The translations under genes and the position numbers were made by a program. From Clostridium sp. AM34-11AC (GTDB lineage Bacteria; Bacillota; Clostridia; Lachnospirales; Lachnospiraceae): a DNA stretch of 19,405 nucleotides. The notes under the pieces are model-generated. The model did not search any database. It worked only from the letters and a program-made list of their open reading frames with translations, and was not told the origin of the DNA. The stretch is taken from assembly GCF_003435375.1 (NCBI RefSeq), contig NZ_QWGL01000044.1, positions 1-19,405 on the forward strand. The letters run 5' to 3'. Positions within the stretch are counted from its first letter, which is position 1. Every line of letters begins with the position of its first letter. This document shows positions 6,258 to 12,996 of the stretch, one piece after another.

Positions 6258-6359
6258 ATGGTAATAGATAAAAAGCTGGCATTTATGAGCGGCGTGAGCT
6301 ATGGTACTGTAAAAAGATTTGAATTGGGGAACGAAAAGTGTCAGGGAAGAGAGAAATAA
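6258..6359 (+). pseudogene. Fragment of an XRE/Cro-type helix-turn-helix gene
   Basis: A 33-codon frame beginning about 10 bases after the tnpB right end contains KKLAFMSGVSYGTVKRFELG. That is the recognition-helix part of an XRE-family HTH domain. The rest of the fold is missing on both sides, and no ribosome site precedes its ATG. I read it as the remains of a regulator gene cut by the mobile element. The matching 5' half was not found left of tnpB. Confidence 0.5.
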
Positions 6360-6370
6360 ACGGAGTTTTT

Positions 6371-7834
6371 ATGATCCCGTTCGGACTTGTGGCGGGATTT
6401 GCAGACGGGCAGGAGATCCGGATCACGGAGCTTGCGGAACATGGATTTTGTTTTCGGACATTGGATGAGATCCGCGAAGTAAAGGGATTCCGGATCTGTT
6501 TTTATGATGGTTTCAACGGGCTGAAGGCGGGAGATCAGGAGAAGAAAAGCAGTGATCCGTATACGGAAGTTGAGATTCATTCGTTTGAGATGGAAGTGCG
6601 TGTGGAAGATGGATTGGGGATTCCGGTATATGAGTATTCGGTGTTTGTGGAGCAGGAGAAATACCGGGAATGCGCTGGAAAACTGATCCTTTGGTATGAT
6701 AGATTTGTGCGGCTGAAGCTGGAGTGCGAGGACGGGGAACTTGCAATGGCGCTTACCGGGTATCCGGCAAAAAAGGATGAACAGTTTGCGGAGAATTTCA
6801 TTGAACAGAAAAAAGAGTGGTTCGGTGAAGGAGAAGACAGGGCGAGGCTGGAAACGCGAATCGAAAATCAGTCAGGTATGAGGGAAAATTGCATCGCAGC
6901 AGGAGATTTTGAACTCGAAGAATACAAAGAATATAAAGAGCAGGAACGGAAGAATATCGAAGTTGCTGTGGAATTGGACCGTCCGGAGCTTTATGAGCGG
7001 TATTTATCCATGAAATTCCGCGATTTTATGGACTGGTACTGGAACGTGAATGGGGCTAAAGAGCTGGGAAAACGAATGCCGGTTCCAGAGCGGATTTATG
7101 TGGGAAATGCCTTCTGCCATCTGCTGTTTCCTGAAAAACGGCAGTTGTTTGAGATCTTTAAAAAGGCAGAGTCGGAAGGTCTGGCTGTGACAGTTACATT
7201 TTCATATCTGCGGGAATTTATGCTGAAACCGGCGGAAAAACTGTTGGATGAGCTGGAAGAATGGTGCAGAAACCGGGAGACATTTCTGGAGATCGCGGCA
7301 AACGACTGGGGTCTGCTGGAGCTTTTGAGAGAGCGGAAGGAATGGAAGGAAGAAAAAGAAGCTCTTGTGCCCTGTATGGGGACCCTGTTAAATAAAAGAA
7401 AAAAGGATCCACGGATGGGATACAAGCAGGGAGAGACAGGATATTTCCGGGAGAACAGCCTGAATGCGGAATTTTACCGGACGTATCTGAGAGACACGTT
7501 CGGGATCCGGCGGTACGAGTGGGAGTCCTGCGGATACAGGCAGGAATTTCCGGAAGGAAAGAACAGCATCCACGTTCCGTTCTATCAGACGAATACCTCC
7601 CAGTATTGTATACTGTATGCTGCGTGTAAAAATGGAGAACGTGGAAAGCAGGAACTGCCGGAATCGTGTCCGGGATATTGCAGGGAGAAAGTTTTTCTGT
7701 ATCCAAAGCATTTGAAGATGGTGGGGCGGTATAATTCGCTCTTTGCGCTGGATGAGAGTGCAGTTTCCGGAATGGCGGATACAGAAGGTTGGAAAGAGAA
7801 AAGAATTGATAGAATCGTAGTAAATTTACTGTAA
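6371..7834 (+). CDS. U32-family (UbiV-like) protein with an extra N-terminal domain
   Basis: The protein has 487 residues with this start. An N-terminal beta-rich part (about 1-150) has the look of a PilZ-type barrel (ITELAEHGFCFR resembles the D/N-x-S-x-x-G strand), but the RxxxR motif is not visible, so this is tentative. A charged linker (about 155-205) follows. The C-terminal part (about 205-487) resembles U32 'peptidase' proteins: PERIYVGN, AANDWGLLELL and GTLLNKRKKDPR are U32-style stretches. Cysteines at about 335, 413, 419, 433 and 437 could hold an iron-sulfur cluster as in UbiU/UbiV. ATG 6371 follows CGGAG by 5 bases. A GTG at 6338 would add 11 residues with a poor ribosome site. 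It is followed after 114 bases by a second U32 gene. Real function unknown; proteolysis is doubtful for this family. Confidence 0.6.
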   Translation: MIPFGLVAGFADGQEIRITELAEHGFCFRTLDEIREVKGFRICFYDGFNGLKAGDQEKKSSDPYTEVEIHSFEMEVRVEDGLGIPVYEYSVFVEQEKYRECAGKLILWYDRFVRLKLECEDGELAMALTGYPAKKDEQFAENFIEQKKEWFGEGEDRARLETRIENQSGMRENCIAAGDFELEEYKEYKEQERKNIEVAVELDRPELYERYLSMKFRDFMDWYWNVNGAKELGKRMPVPERIYVGNAFCHLLFPEKRQLFEIFKKAESEGLAVTVTFSYLREFMLKPAEKLLDELEEWCRNRETFLEIAANDWGLLELLRERKEWKEEKEALVPCMGTLLNKRKKDPRMGYKQGETGYFRENSLNAEFYRTYLRDTFGIRRYEWESCGYRQEFPEGKNSIHVPFYQTNTSQYCILYAACKNGERGKQELPESCPGYCREKVFLYPKHLKMVGRYNSLFALDESAVSGMADTEGWKEKRIDRIVVNLL

Positions 7835-7948
7835 CTAATATGCAATTAAAAATAGCAGATAGTCAGAATTGTACTCGCGAAAAATGAAACGAAATGTGGC
7901 AGATGCGAACTTTCAGAAGTTGAGAAGCTGAATTTAAGGAGAGATACA

Positions 7949-9019
7949 ATGAAGATCACGGCGGGACTTGGGTCCATCGATGAATATGTGCGGTACGTCG
8001 AGGCCGGGGCAGATGAGTTTTTCTGCGGATACGTACCTTATGAATGGAATAAAAAATACGGGACGGTTCTGCCGCTGAATCGTCGCGAGGTTCTTGGCAT
8101 CAACGTGCAGATCGGGGCGGAGAGTGAGCTGAGGATTCTGGCGGCGCTGGTGAGAAAATATGGGAAACCGGTACATCTGACATTTAATTCGCTTTATTAT
8201 ACACCGGAGCAGTACCCGGAGATCGCGGATGTCCTTCACCGGTGTACGGAGCTTGGATTTTCAAGCTTTATTATCGCGGATCCGGCGCTGCTGATCTACC
8301 TGAAAAATAATGGGATCCGCTGTGAGATCCATCTGAGTGGGGAGACGGCAGAGGTAAACAGCCGTATGATAGATGTATTTGACTGCTTGGATGTCAGTCG
8401 GCTTATCTTTCACAGGAAGAACAGCTTCGCAGACATGGAGTCGGTGATCCGGCATGAGAGGGAAAAGGGCAGCAGGGGCGTATATGAATTTGAGGCATTT
8501 GCACTGAACGAGCTCTGTCAGTTTTCGGGGGCGTTCTGCAATTCCCTGCACTGCGATGAGATGGGGCATCTGTGCCGGGTCCCGTATAAGATAGGAAAAG
8601 TTAAAGGAAATAGAGAGAAAAAAGAAGAAGGTTCAGAAACGGAGAAGCTGGTCTCACGGACGGAGAACACAGTGAAAGATGCGAATGATGAACGAAGCGC
8701 AGATAAACAGAACGAAGAGTATGAGGAACGAAGATATGATTCCGACGGCTATCTCTGCGGTGAGACAGGATGTGGGCTTTGCGCATTGTATCGGCTGCGA
8801 AAGGCCGGAATCACCCATTTAAAGCTTGTGGGGCGCGGAAATTATGTAGATTTTATGGAAAAGGATATCCGGAACCTGAAGACAGCTCTGGATATCCTTG
8901 AGCATGTGGATACGGAAGAGGAATATATCAGGGACATAAAACGAACATTGTTTCCGTATGGATGCAGCGGACTGTGTTATTATAGAGAAACGGAATCGGT
9001 TGCCGGGAAGACAATTTAA
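7949..9019 (+). CDS. U32-family (UbiU-like) protein
   Basis: 356 residues. The N-terminus has the U32 barrel signature (AGLGSIDEYVRYVEAGADEFFCGY), followed by HLTFNSLYY and HLSGETAEVNSR, all typical of the family. Nine cysteines cluster in the second half (C190, C197, C202, C209; C270, C275, C278; C339, C343), which suggests an iron-sulfur centre as shown for UbiU/UbiV and related U32 enzymes. A charged, low-complexity insert (about 217-265) separates the first two clusters. AAGGAGAG precedes the ATG. Same strand as the preceding gene, so the two products may pair as UbiU and UbiV do. Clostridia usually make no ubiquinone, so the substrate (perhaps tRNA or another aromatic) is open. Confidence 0.78.
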   Translation: MKITAGLGSIDEYVRYVEAGADEFFCGYVPYEWNKKYGTVLPLNRREVLGINVQIGAESELRILAALVRKYGKPVHLTFNSLYYTPEQYPEIADVLHRCTELGFSSFIIADPALLIYLKNNGIRCEIHLSGETAEVNSRMIDVFDCLDVSRLIFHRKNSFADMESVIRHEREKGSRGVYEFEAFALNELCQFSGAFCNSLHCDEMGHLCRVPYKIGKVKGNREKKEEGSETEKLVSRTENTVKDANDERSADKQNEEYEERRYDSDGYLCGETGCGLCALYRLRKAGITHLKLVGRGNYVDFMEKDIRNLKTALDILEHVDTEEEYIRDIKRTLFPYGCSGLCYYRETESVAGKTI

Positions 9020-9053
9020 ATACAGTGTCCAGGAACCGGGATTGGGAACCGTA

Positions 9054-10088
9054 TTAACATTCGATGGCTACCTTGATCACACCGTCCATCTTATTTTCAA
9101 AGAGTGTGTATGCTTCTTCGATCCTGTTTAACGGGTATGTATGTGTGATAAGTGGTTCCGTATTCAGTCTGCCCTCTGCGATCAGCCGCAGTATTTCCTC
9201 ACAATTGCAGCCGTCTACACCGCCGGTCTTGAAGGTGAGGTTCTTGCCGTACATATCCGGCAGCGGCAGAGTCTGAGCCTTGTCATAAAGAGCAACGACC
9301 GTCACGACCGCATTTGGTCTTGCACATTCCCATGCAAGGCGAAACGTGGATTCGGCGCCTGCGACTTCAAGAACGACATCTGCTCCGCCATGGTCACTGT
9401 TGGCACGAACATAATCTGCACAAGCTTCGGGTGATACAGTAAGGATTTCCGGATAGTGCTCATGGATAAAGCGGATCCGGCTTTCGTCTTTTTCACAGAC
9501 GATGATACGTTTCGGATTCTTCAGCATGACACAGAGCAGCGTACAGATCCCCGTAGGTCCTGCACCGATGATCAATACCGTATCCTCCTCTTTGATCTCA
9601 GAAATACGAGCTGCCCAGAAACCGGTGGCAAGAACATCTCCGACCAGCAAAGCCTGACGGTCTGTAACATGATCCGGGATTTTATTTAGCCCCTGATCTG
9701 CAAACGGTACGCGAACATATTCTGCCTGTCCGCCATCGATCCGGCATCCGAGAGCCCAGCCGCCATTCTGATCGGTGCAGTTGTTTACATAACCATGCCT
9801 GCAGAAAAAACATTCCCCGCAGAAGGTTTCCACGTTTACCGTGACTCTGTCACCGGGTTTCACATTCGTTACGGCGCTGCCGATATCTTCAACAATACCG
9901 ACCATTTCATGTCCGACGGTTATACCCGGCACAGCGCGGGGGACGCTTCCGTGTTTAATGTGCAGGTCACTTGAGCAAATGCTGGCGAGTGTTACCTTTA
10001 CAATGGCATCCCGTTCATCCATAAGAACCGGCTTCGGTTTTTCCATTAATTCAAATTTTCCTTTGGAAACATAAGTATATGTCTGCAT
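9054..10088 (-). CDS. Zinc-dependent medium-chain alcohol dehydrogenase
   Basis: 344 residues, NAD(P)-dependent MDR-superfamily dehydrogenase. The catalytic zinc site is C38 (ICSSDLH), H60 and E61 (GHE), with D151 in the usual fourth position. A structural zinc site is formed by C90, C93, C96 and C104. The Rossmann glycine motif GAGPTG is at 175-180. Length is normal. The substrate is uncertain: secondary alcohols, butanediol, threonine or sorbitol are all possible in this subfamily. The gene converges with the U32 gene, only 34 bases apart, with no clear terminator between them. Upstream lies repeat C with an extended -10 promoter on the same strand. The ribosome site (GTGATGGA) is mediocre. 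Confidence 0.9.
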   Translation of the reverse strand: MQTYTYVSKGKFELMEKPKPVLMDERDAIVKVTLASICSSDLHIKHGSVPRAVPGITVGHEMVGIVEDIGSAVTNVKPGDRVTVNVETFCGECFFCRHGYVNNCTDQNGGWALGCRIDGGQAEYVRVPFADQGLNKIPDHVTDRQALLVGDVLATGFWAARISEIKEEDTVLIIGAGPTGICTLLCVMLKNPKRIIVCEKDESRIRFIHEHYPEILTVSPEACADYVRANSDHGGADVVLEVAGAESTFRLAWECARPNAVVTVVALYDKAQTLPLPDMYGKNLTFKTGGVDGCNCEEILRLIAEGRLNTEPLITHTYPLNRIEEAYTLFENKMDGVIKVAIEC

Positions 10089-10126
10089 TTTTATCCATCA
10101 CTTTCTTCTTTATGTATTGATTCTTT

Positions 10127-10280
10127 TATCTCGGTCGAGAAGACGCCCGCATTTTTTAGTGGTGAGTAACAGCAAATTTGTCTCGGTGGGAGTCAGGTCT
10201 CCGACTTGAATCATGTCTTTGGTGGGCCCAGGGGAAAAAGTATTCCTACAGACAAGCCTGCGTCGGACTTCGGACCGCAT
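10127..10280 (-). repeat. Structured repeat copy C with tnpB C-terminal relic
   Basis: The left part (10127-10210) is an inverted copy of the right half of repeat A, sharing TATCTC-GTCGAGAAGAC, TAGTGGTGAGT-like and GTCTC-GTGGG blocks. Read on the minus strand, the rest stays open from ATG 10280 to a stop at 10110 (56 codons). It includes EVRRRLVCRN, which resembles the TPVRIRIA end of the intact TnpB. It is best taken as the 3' end plus right end of a deleted tnpB element of another type, not as a gene. Confidence 0.5.
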
Positions 10281-10294
10281 GATCTTAGTATTAT

Positions 10295-10303
10295 ATTATA
10301 GCA
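10295..10303 (-). promoter_or_regulatory. Extended -10 promoter upstream of repeat C and the zinc dehydrogenase
   Basis: The minus strand reads TGC-TATAAT with no good -35. Transcription would run through repeat C and into the dehydrogenase gene, giving a leader of about 200 bases. Confidence 0.45.
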
Positions 10304-10327
10304 CTTATCTGCGCGGATAGATACAAA

Positions 10328-10355
10328 ATTCCCTTTCCGGATCCGGAAAGGGAAT
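10328..10355 (-). terminator. Terminator of the MATE-kinase operon
   Basis: A perfect 28-base palindrome with arms ATTCCCTTTCCGGA and TCCGGAAAGGGAAT is followed on the minus strand by TTTTG. The T run is short, so it may be an imperfect terminator. It lies 50 bases after the kinase stop. Confidence 0.6.
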
Positions 10356-10405
10356 AGATTAGATGTTGCTCCTGTCTGCAATGAAATGCAGTGTGAAGGA
10401 TATCT

Positions 10406-10984
10406 CTAATATAAAGAAGCAATGATTTTTACACACTGATCGATTCCAAGCACACCGCTGTTGAGTGTCAGATGATAATTCTGTGCATATCCCCATTTCA
10501 TGTCGGTATAGAACCGGTGATATGCAGCACGGCGTTTATCCTTGTCGCGCAGGCGTTCCTCCGGGGACTGTTCACGTTCTCCATAAACCTCGACGATGCG
10601 CTGGGCACGGAAATCCATATCTGCGTGGATAAAGACCTTCAGGCAGTCGGCCTTATCCTGTAAAATGTAATCAGCACAGCGTCCAACAATTACACAGGGG
10701 CCTTTTTGTGCAAGCTCCGTGATGACCTTATATTGATGCTCCCACAGAATATCTTCATTTGTGGGGCCAAATAAGCGGTTTGAAAATGCAGATGAGAGGA
10801 AGCTGCCGGGCGTATATTCACCGGCTTCCTTTACATACTCCGGTGTAAAACCGGTTTCTTTTACCATTTCCTGAATGATCTCTGCATCATAGCAGGGGAT
10901 GCCCAGCTGTTCTGCCACTTTTTTTCCGATGGTGCGTCCGCCGCTGCCAAATTCACGGCTGATCGTAATCACTCTGTTTTTCAT
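10406..10984 (-). CDS. Cytidylate kinase-like P-loop protein
   Basis: 192 residues of the cytidylate-kinase-like family often seen in Clostridia. The N-terminal P-loop reads SREFGSGGRTIGKK (9-22). GPCVIVGRCADYIL (95-108) and a basic stretch RDKDKRRAAYHRFY (146-159) match the lid and substrate part of nucleotide kinases. It is shorter than true Cmk (about 220), and the real substrate is not established. It starts 5 bases after the MATE stop codon, with its ribosome site AAAGGAG inside the end of the MATE gene, so the two are translationally close and co-transcribed. Why a nucleotide-kinase-like protein accompanies a drug pump is unknown. Confidence 0.85.
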   Translation of the reverse strand: MKNRVITISREFGSGGRTIGKKVAEQLGIPCYDAEIIQEMVKETGFTPEYVKEAGEYTPGSFLSSAFSNRLFGPTNEDILWEHQYKVITELAQKGPCVIVGRCADYILQDKADCLKVFIHADMDFRAQRIVEVYGEREQSPEERLRDKDKRRAAYHRFYTDMKWGYAQNYHLTLNSGVLGIDQCVKIIASLY

Positions 10985-10989
10985 ACGTC

Positions 10990-12387
10990 TTATGCTCCTT
11001 TCACATTTAATTCATGATATGTTTTTATGATAATCACTGCTGAGATAATAAAGGTCAGAATATCTGAAACCGGCATGGAATACAGAACACCGTCCAGACC
11101 GAAGAAAACCGGAAGGAGCAATGCGAAGCCGACTCCGAATACTACCTCACGGAACATGGAAAGCATGGTAGATGTCAATGCCTTGCCCACGGCCTGTAAA
11201 AAGATGAAGCATGCCTTGTTGACACACGCGAAGATCATCATGCAAAGATAGGTACGGAATGCCTTAACAGCAAAATCGGTATAGTAGCTGCTCTCATTCG
11301 AAGCGCCGAAAATAGCGATAAGCTGATGCGGGAATCCTTCCGCCAGTATGAGCGCGACTGCACCTACCAAAGCCTCGGAAATAAGCAGCCGGGTAAACAG
11401 CTCCCTCACACGCATGGTCTTTTCTGCACCCATATTATAGCCGACGATCGGAATACAGCCGGCTGCCATGCCGACTACGATAGAAATGACGATCTGGAAA
11501 AATTTCATTACGATCCCGACGACTGCCATGGGGATCTGTGCGTACTGCTCCTGTGAGAACACAGCGTCCAATGCACCGTATTTGCGGAGCATATTGTTGA
11601 TCGCTGCCATTGCGGCCACAAGGCTGATCTGAGAGAGAAAGCTGGTAATACCAAGGGTGAGCATCCGTCCGAATATATTTGGAGAAAGTGTATAGTCACC
11701 GGCTTCCGGCTTGATGATCCGCATGTGCACCAGATACCAGACAGCGAGAATTGCCGTCACCACCTGACCAATCACTGTGGCTACAGCTGCACCCATCATG
11801 CCCCACTGAAGGCCGAAAATGAAAATCGGGTCAAGAATGATGTTGATAACAGCGCCTGCCAGTGTGGAAATCATGGCAAATTTCGGGTTCCCGTCTGCAC
11901 GGATAATAGGATTCATAGCCTGACCGAACATATAAAACGGAATCCCAAGAGTAATGTAGAAGAAATATTCCTGTGAATGCCGGTAGGTTTCCTCATTGAC
12001 CGTACCGCCAAACATGGCGATGATGCTGTTTGCAAAGATCAGATATACGGCGGTCAGGATAAGACTTCCTACAATGATCAAAACTACCGCATTGCCGACA
12101 CTGCGCTTTGCCCGGGCTGTTTCATTCCGGCCAAGCGCCATGCTGACAAAGGCACAGCAGCCGTCACCGACCATCACGGCGATAGCCAGTGCAACAACCG
12201 TCAACGGAAAAACAACGGTATTAGCTGCGTTTCCGTAAGAGCCGAGGTAGCTGGCGTTTGCAATAAAGATCTGATCAACAATATTGTATAATGCACCTAC
12301 TAACAATGAGATGATACAGGGAACTGCATACTGACGCATCAGCTTATCAATACGCTCTGTTCCCAAAAACTGATTTCCAATTTCCAT
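10990..12387 (-). CDS. MATE-family multidrug efflux transporter
   Basis: 465 residues with about twelve hydrophobic helices. It is a MATE (NorM/MepA/DinF superfamily) antiporter that exports cationic drugs or metabolites with Na+ or H+. Family marks include the N-terminal PCIISLLVGALYNIVDQIFI helix, GDGCCAFVSMALGR, and the second-half repeat GIVMKFFQIVISIVVGMAAGCIPIVGYNMGA. AAAAAGGAGATC lies just before the ATG. First gene of a two-gene operon with the kinase-like gene. Its leader of about 290 bases holds two intrinsic terminators and a short open frame with an excellent ribosome site, so expression is probably set by attenuation, plausibly inducible by ribosome-targeting compounds. Substrates are unknown. 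Confidence 0.92.
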   Translation of the reverse strand: MEIGNQFLGTERIDKLMRQYAVPCIISLLVGALYNIVDQIFIANASYLGSYGNAANTVVFPLTVVALAIAVMVGDGCCAFVSMALGRNETARAKRSVGNAVVLIIVGSLILTAVYLIFANSIIAMFGGTVNEETYRHSQEYFFYITLGIPFYMFGQAMNPIIRADGNPKFAMISTLAGAVINIILDPIFIFGLQWGMMGAAVATVIGQVVTAILAVWYLVHMRIIKPEAGDYTLSPNIFGRMLTLGITSFLSQISLVAAMAAINNMLRKYGALDAVFSQEQYAQIPMAVVGIVMKFFQIVISIVVGMAAGCIPIVGYNMGAEKTMRVRELFTRLLISEALVGAVALILAEGFPHQLIAIFGASNESSYYTDFAVKAFRTYLCMMIFACVNKACFIFLQAVGKALTSTMLSMFREVVFGVGFALLLPVFFGLDGVLYSMPVSDILTFIISAVIIIKTYHELNVKGA

Positions 12388-12403
12388 AATGATCTCCTTT
12401 TTC

Positions 12404-12496
12404 TTAAAAAAATAAGAAATGCGTAAGCTCCTTTAAATCCGGACTTACGCATTTCTGCAACACGATCTGTCTATAAAATTGTTCTTTATCGTTCAC
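12404..12496 (-). CDS. Leader peptide of the MATE operon (30 residues)
   Basis: A GTG start follows AAAGGAGGTGG at ideal spacing, the strongest ribosome site in the window. The frame runs 30 codons to TAA. Residues include NDKEQFYRQIVLQKCVSP and end in THFLFF. Its 3' part lies inside the stem and the T run of the terminator at 12406-12456, and its stop is 16 bases before the MATE start. That layout is the signature of a translated attenuator ORF, as known for BmrB before bmrCD in Bacillus subtilis. No similarity to a known leader could be checked. Shorter than usual gene-calling limits, so likely unannotated. Confidence 0.65.
   Translation of the reverse strand: MNDKEQFYRQIVLQKCVSPDLKELTHFLFF
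12406..12456 (-). terminator. Attenuator terminator (T2) in the MATE leader
   Basis: A perfect 13-bp stem (AGAAATGCGTAAG with CTTACGCATTTCT) around a 16-base loop is followed on the minus strand by TTATTTTTTT. It lies between the operon promoter and the MATE ribosome site and overlaps the end of the leader ORF. In the absence of a signal it should stop transcription before the pump gene. Confidence 0.82.
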
Positions 12497-12510
12497 TTCC
12501 CACCTCCTTT

Positions 12511-12632
12511 CAATTTAAATCGAACACCCGTGAGACTTGGCGCTTGATTCTGGTATTCCTATCAGAATCACTGCGCATCCTTGCGGAGCATTTATCTCGG
12601 ACGGAGACCTAACTCCCACGGAGATAAAAAAA
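12511..12632 (+). repeat. Structured repeat copy B
   Basis: It matches repeat A from the left boundary through CGAAC..CCGTGAGACTTGGCGC, the ATTCTG/CAGAAT stem and the TTTATCTCGG block. It lacks about 50 bases near the right end. In A that segment is flanked by direct ACTGAGA repeats, so B is explained by a deletion between them. GCGC pairs with GCGC here where A has GCGC with GTGC. The copy sits antisense inside the MATE leader, with its left edge 3-4 bases from the leader peptide ribosome site. Confidence 0.6.
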
Positions 12633-12674
12633 GTGTGGCGCTTCTGCAACTGGATTTACGCAGAAACGCCACAC
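12626..12674 (-). terminator. Promoter-proximal terminator (T1) of the MATE leader
   Basis: On the minus strand GTGTGGCG-T-TTCTGC pairs with GCAGAA-G-CGCCACAC and is followed by T7. It begins about 5 bases after the predicted transcription start, so most transcripts could end as an RNA of about 55 bases. Confidence 0.8.
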
Positions 12675-12685
12675 GATGTAGCATT

Positions 12686-12714
12686 ATTATAGCAAAAACG
12701 GAAAAAAATGTAAA
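12686..12714 (-). promoter_or_regulatory. Sigma-A promoter of the MATE operon
   Basis: On the minus strand TTTACA (12714-12709), 17 bases, TATAAT (12691-12686). The predicted start is near 12679, giving a leader of about 290 bases before the MATE ATG. Confidence 0.78.
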
Positions 12715-12801
12715 GCAGTGGATTTTTATGCGGTACATGTTACTGTATACGGATAAGAATTTTCTGAACTAAAAATTACGTACAATACATGACTCTCAGA
12801 A

Positions 12802-12818
12802 TTCACAAATTCTTCACA
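12802..12818 (+). promoter_or_regulatory. TTCACA direct repeat upstream of CIRCE (hsp20 copy 2)
   Basis: TTCACA at 12802-12807 and 12813-12818, again with an 11-base period and again 5 bases before CIRCE, exactly as in front of the first hsp20, although the bases between differ. Confidence 0.4.
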
Positions 12819-12823
12819 GAAAA

Positions 12824-12850
12824 TTAGCACTCGCCTCTTGACAGTGCTAA
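12824..12850 (+). promoter_or_regulatory. CIRCE operator for HrcA (hsp20-clpB)
   Basis: TTAGCACTC, the same nine-base spacer, CAGTGCTAA. All 27 bases are identical to the site at 3825, including the departure from consensus in the right arm. Confidence 0.93.
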
Positions 12851-12866
12851 TAATATGTGTTATATT
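12838..12866 (+). promoter_or_regulatory. Sigma-A promoter of hsp20-clpB
   Basis: TTGACA (12838-12843), 17 bases, TATATT (12861-12866), with the -35 inside CIRCE. The leader of about 125 bases shares AGAACAAAGGAAGAGAGAAA with the first copy and has its own small hairpin (AAGATT with AATCTT). Confidence 0.88.
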
Positions 12867-12996
12867 ACATGCAGAACAAAGGAAGAGAGAAAAAATCAAA
12901 GGATCTCAAGGAGTTCCCAAGATTGGAAAATCTTCTGAAGTTCTTTCAGATAGATGACAAACAAGAAAACAGGAATTCTGATTGGAGGAATGATTT

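Noticed and set aside
7218..7706. Long minus-strand frames opposite the first U32 gene
   Set aside because: Serine/proline-rich shadow frames caused by the composition of the real gene on the plus strand.
12581..12772. 63-codon plus-strand frame across repeat B and terminator T1
   Set aside because: No ribosome site; it spans a repeat boundary, a terminator stem and a minus-strand promoter.
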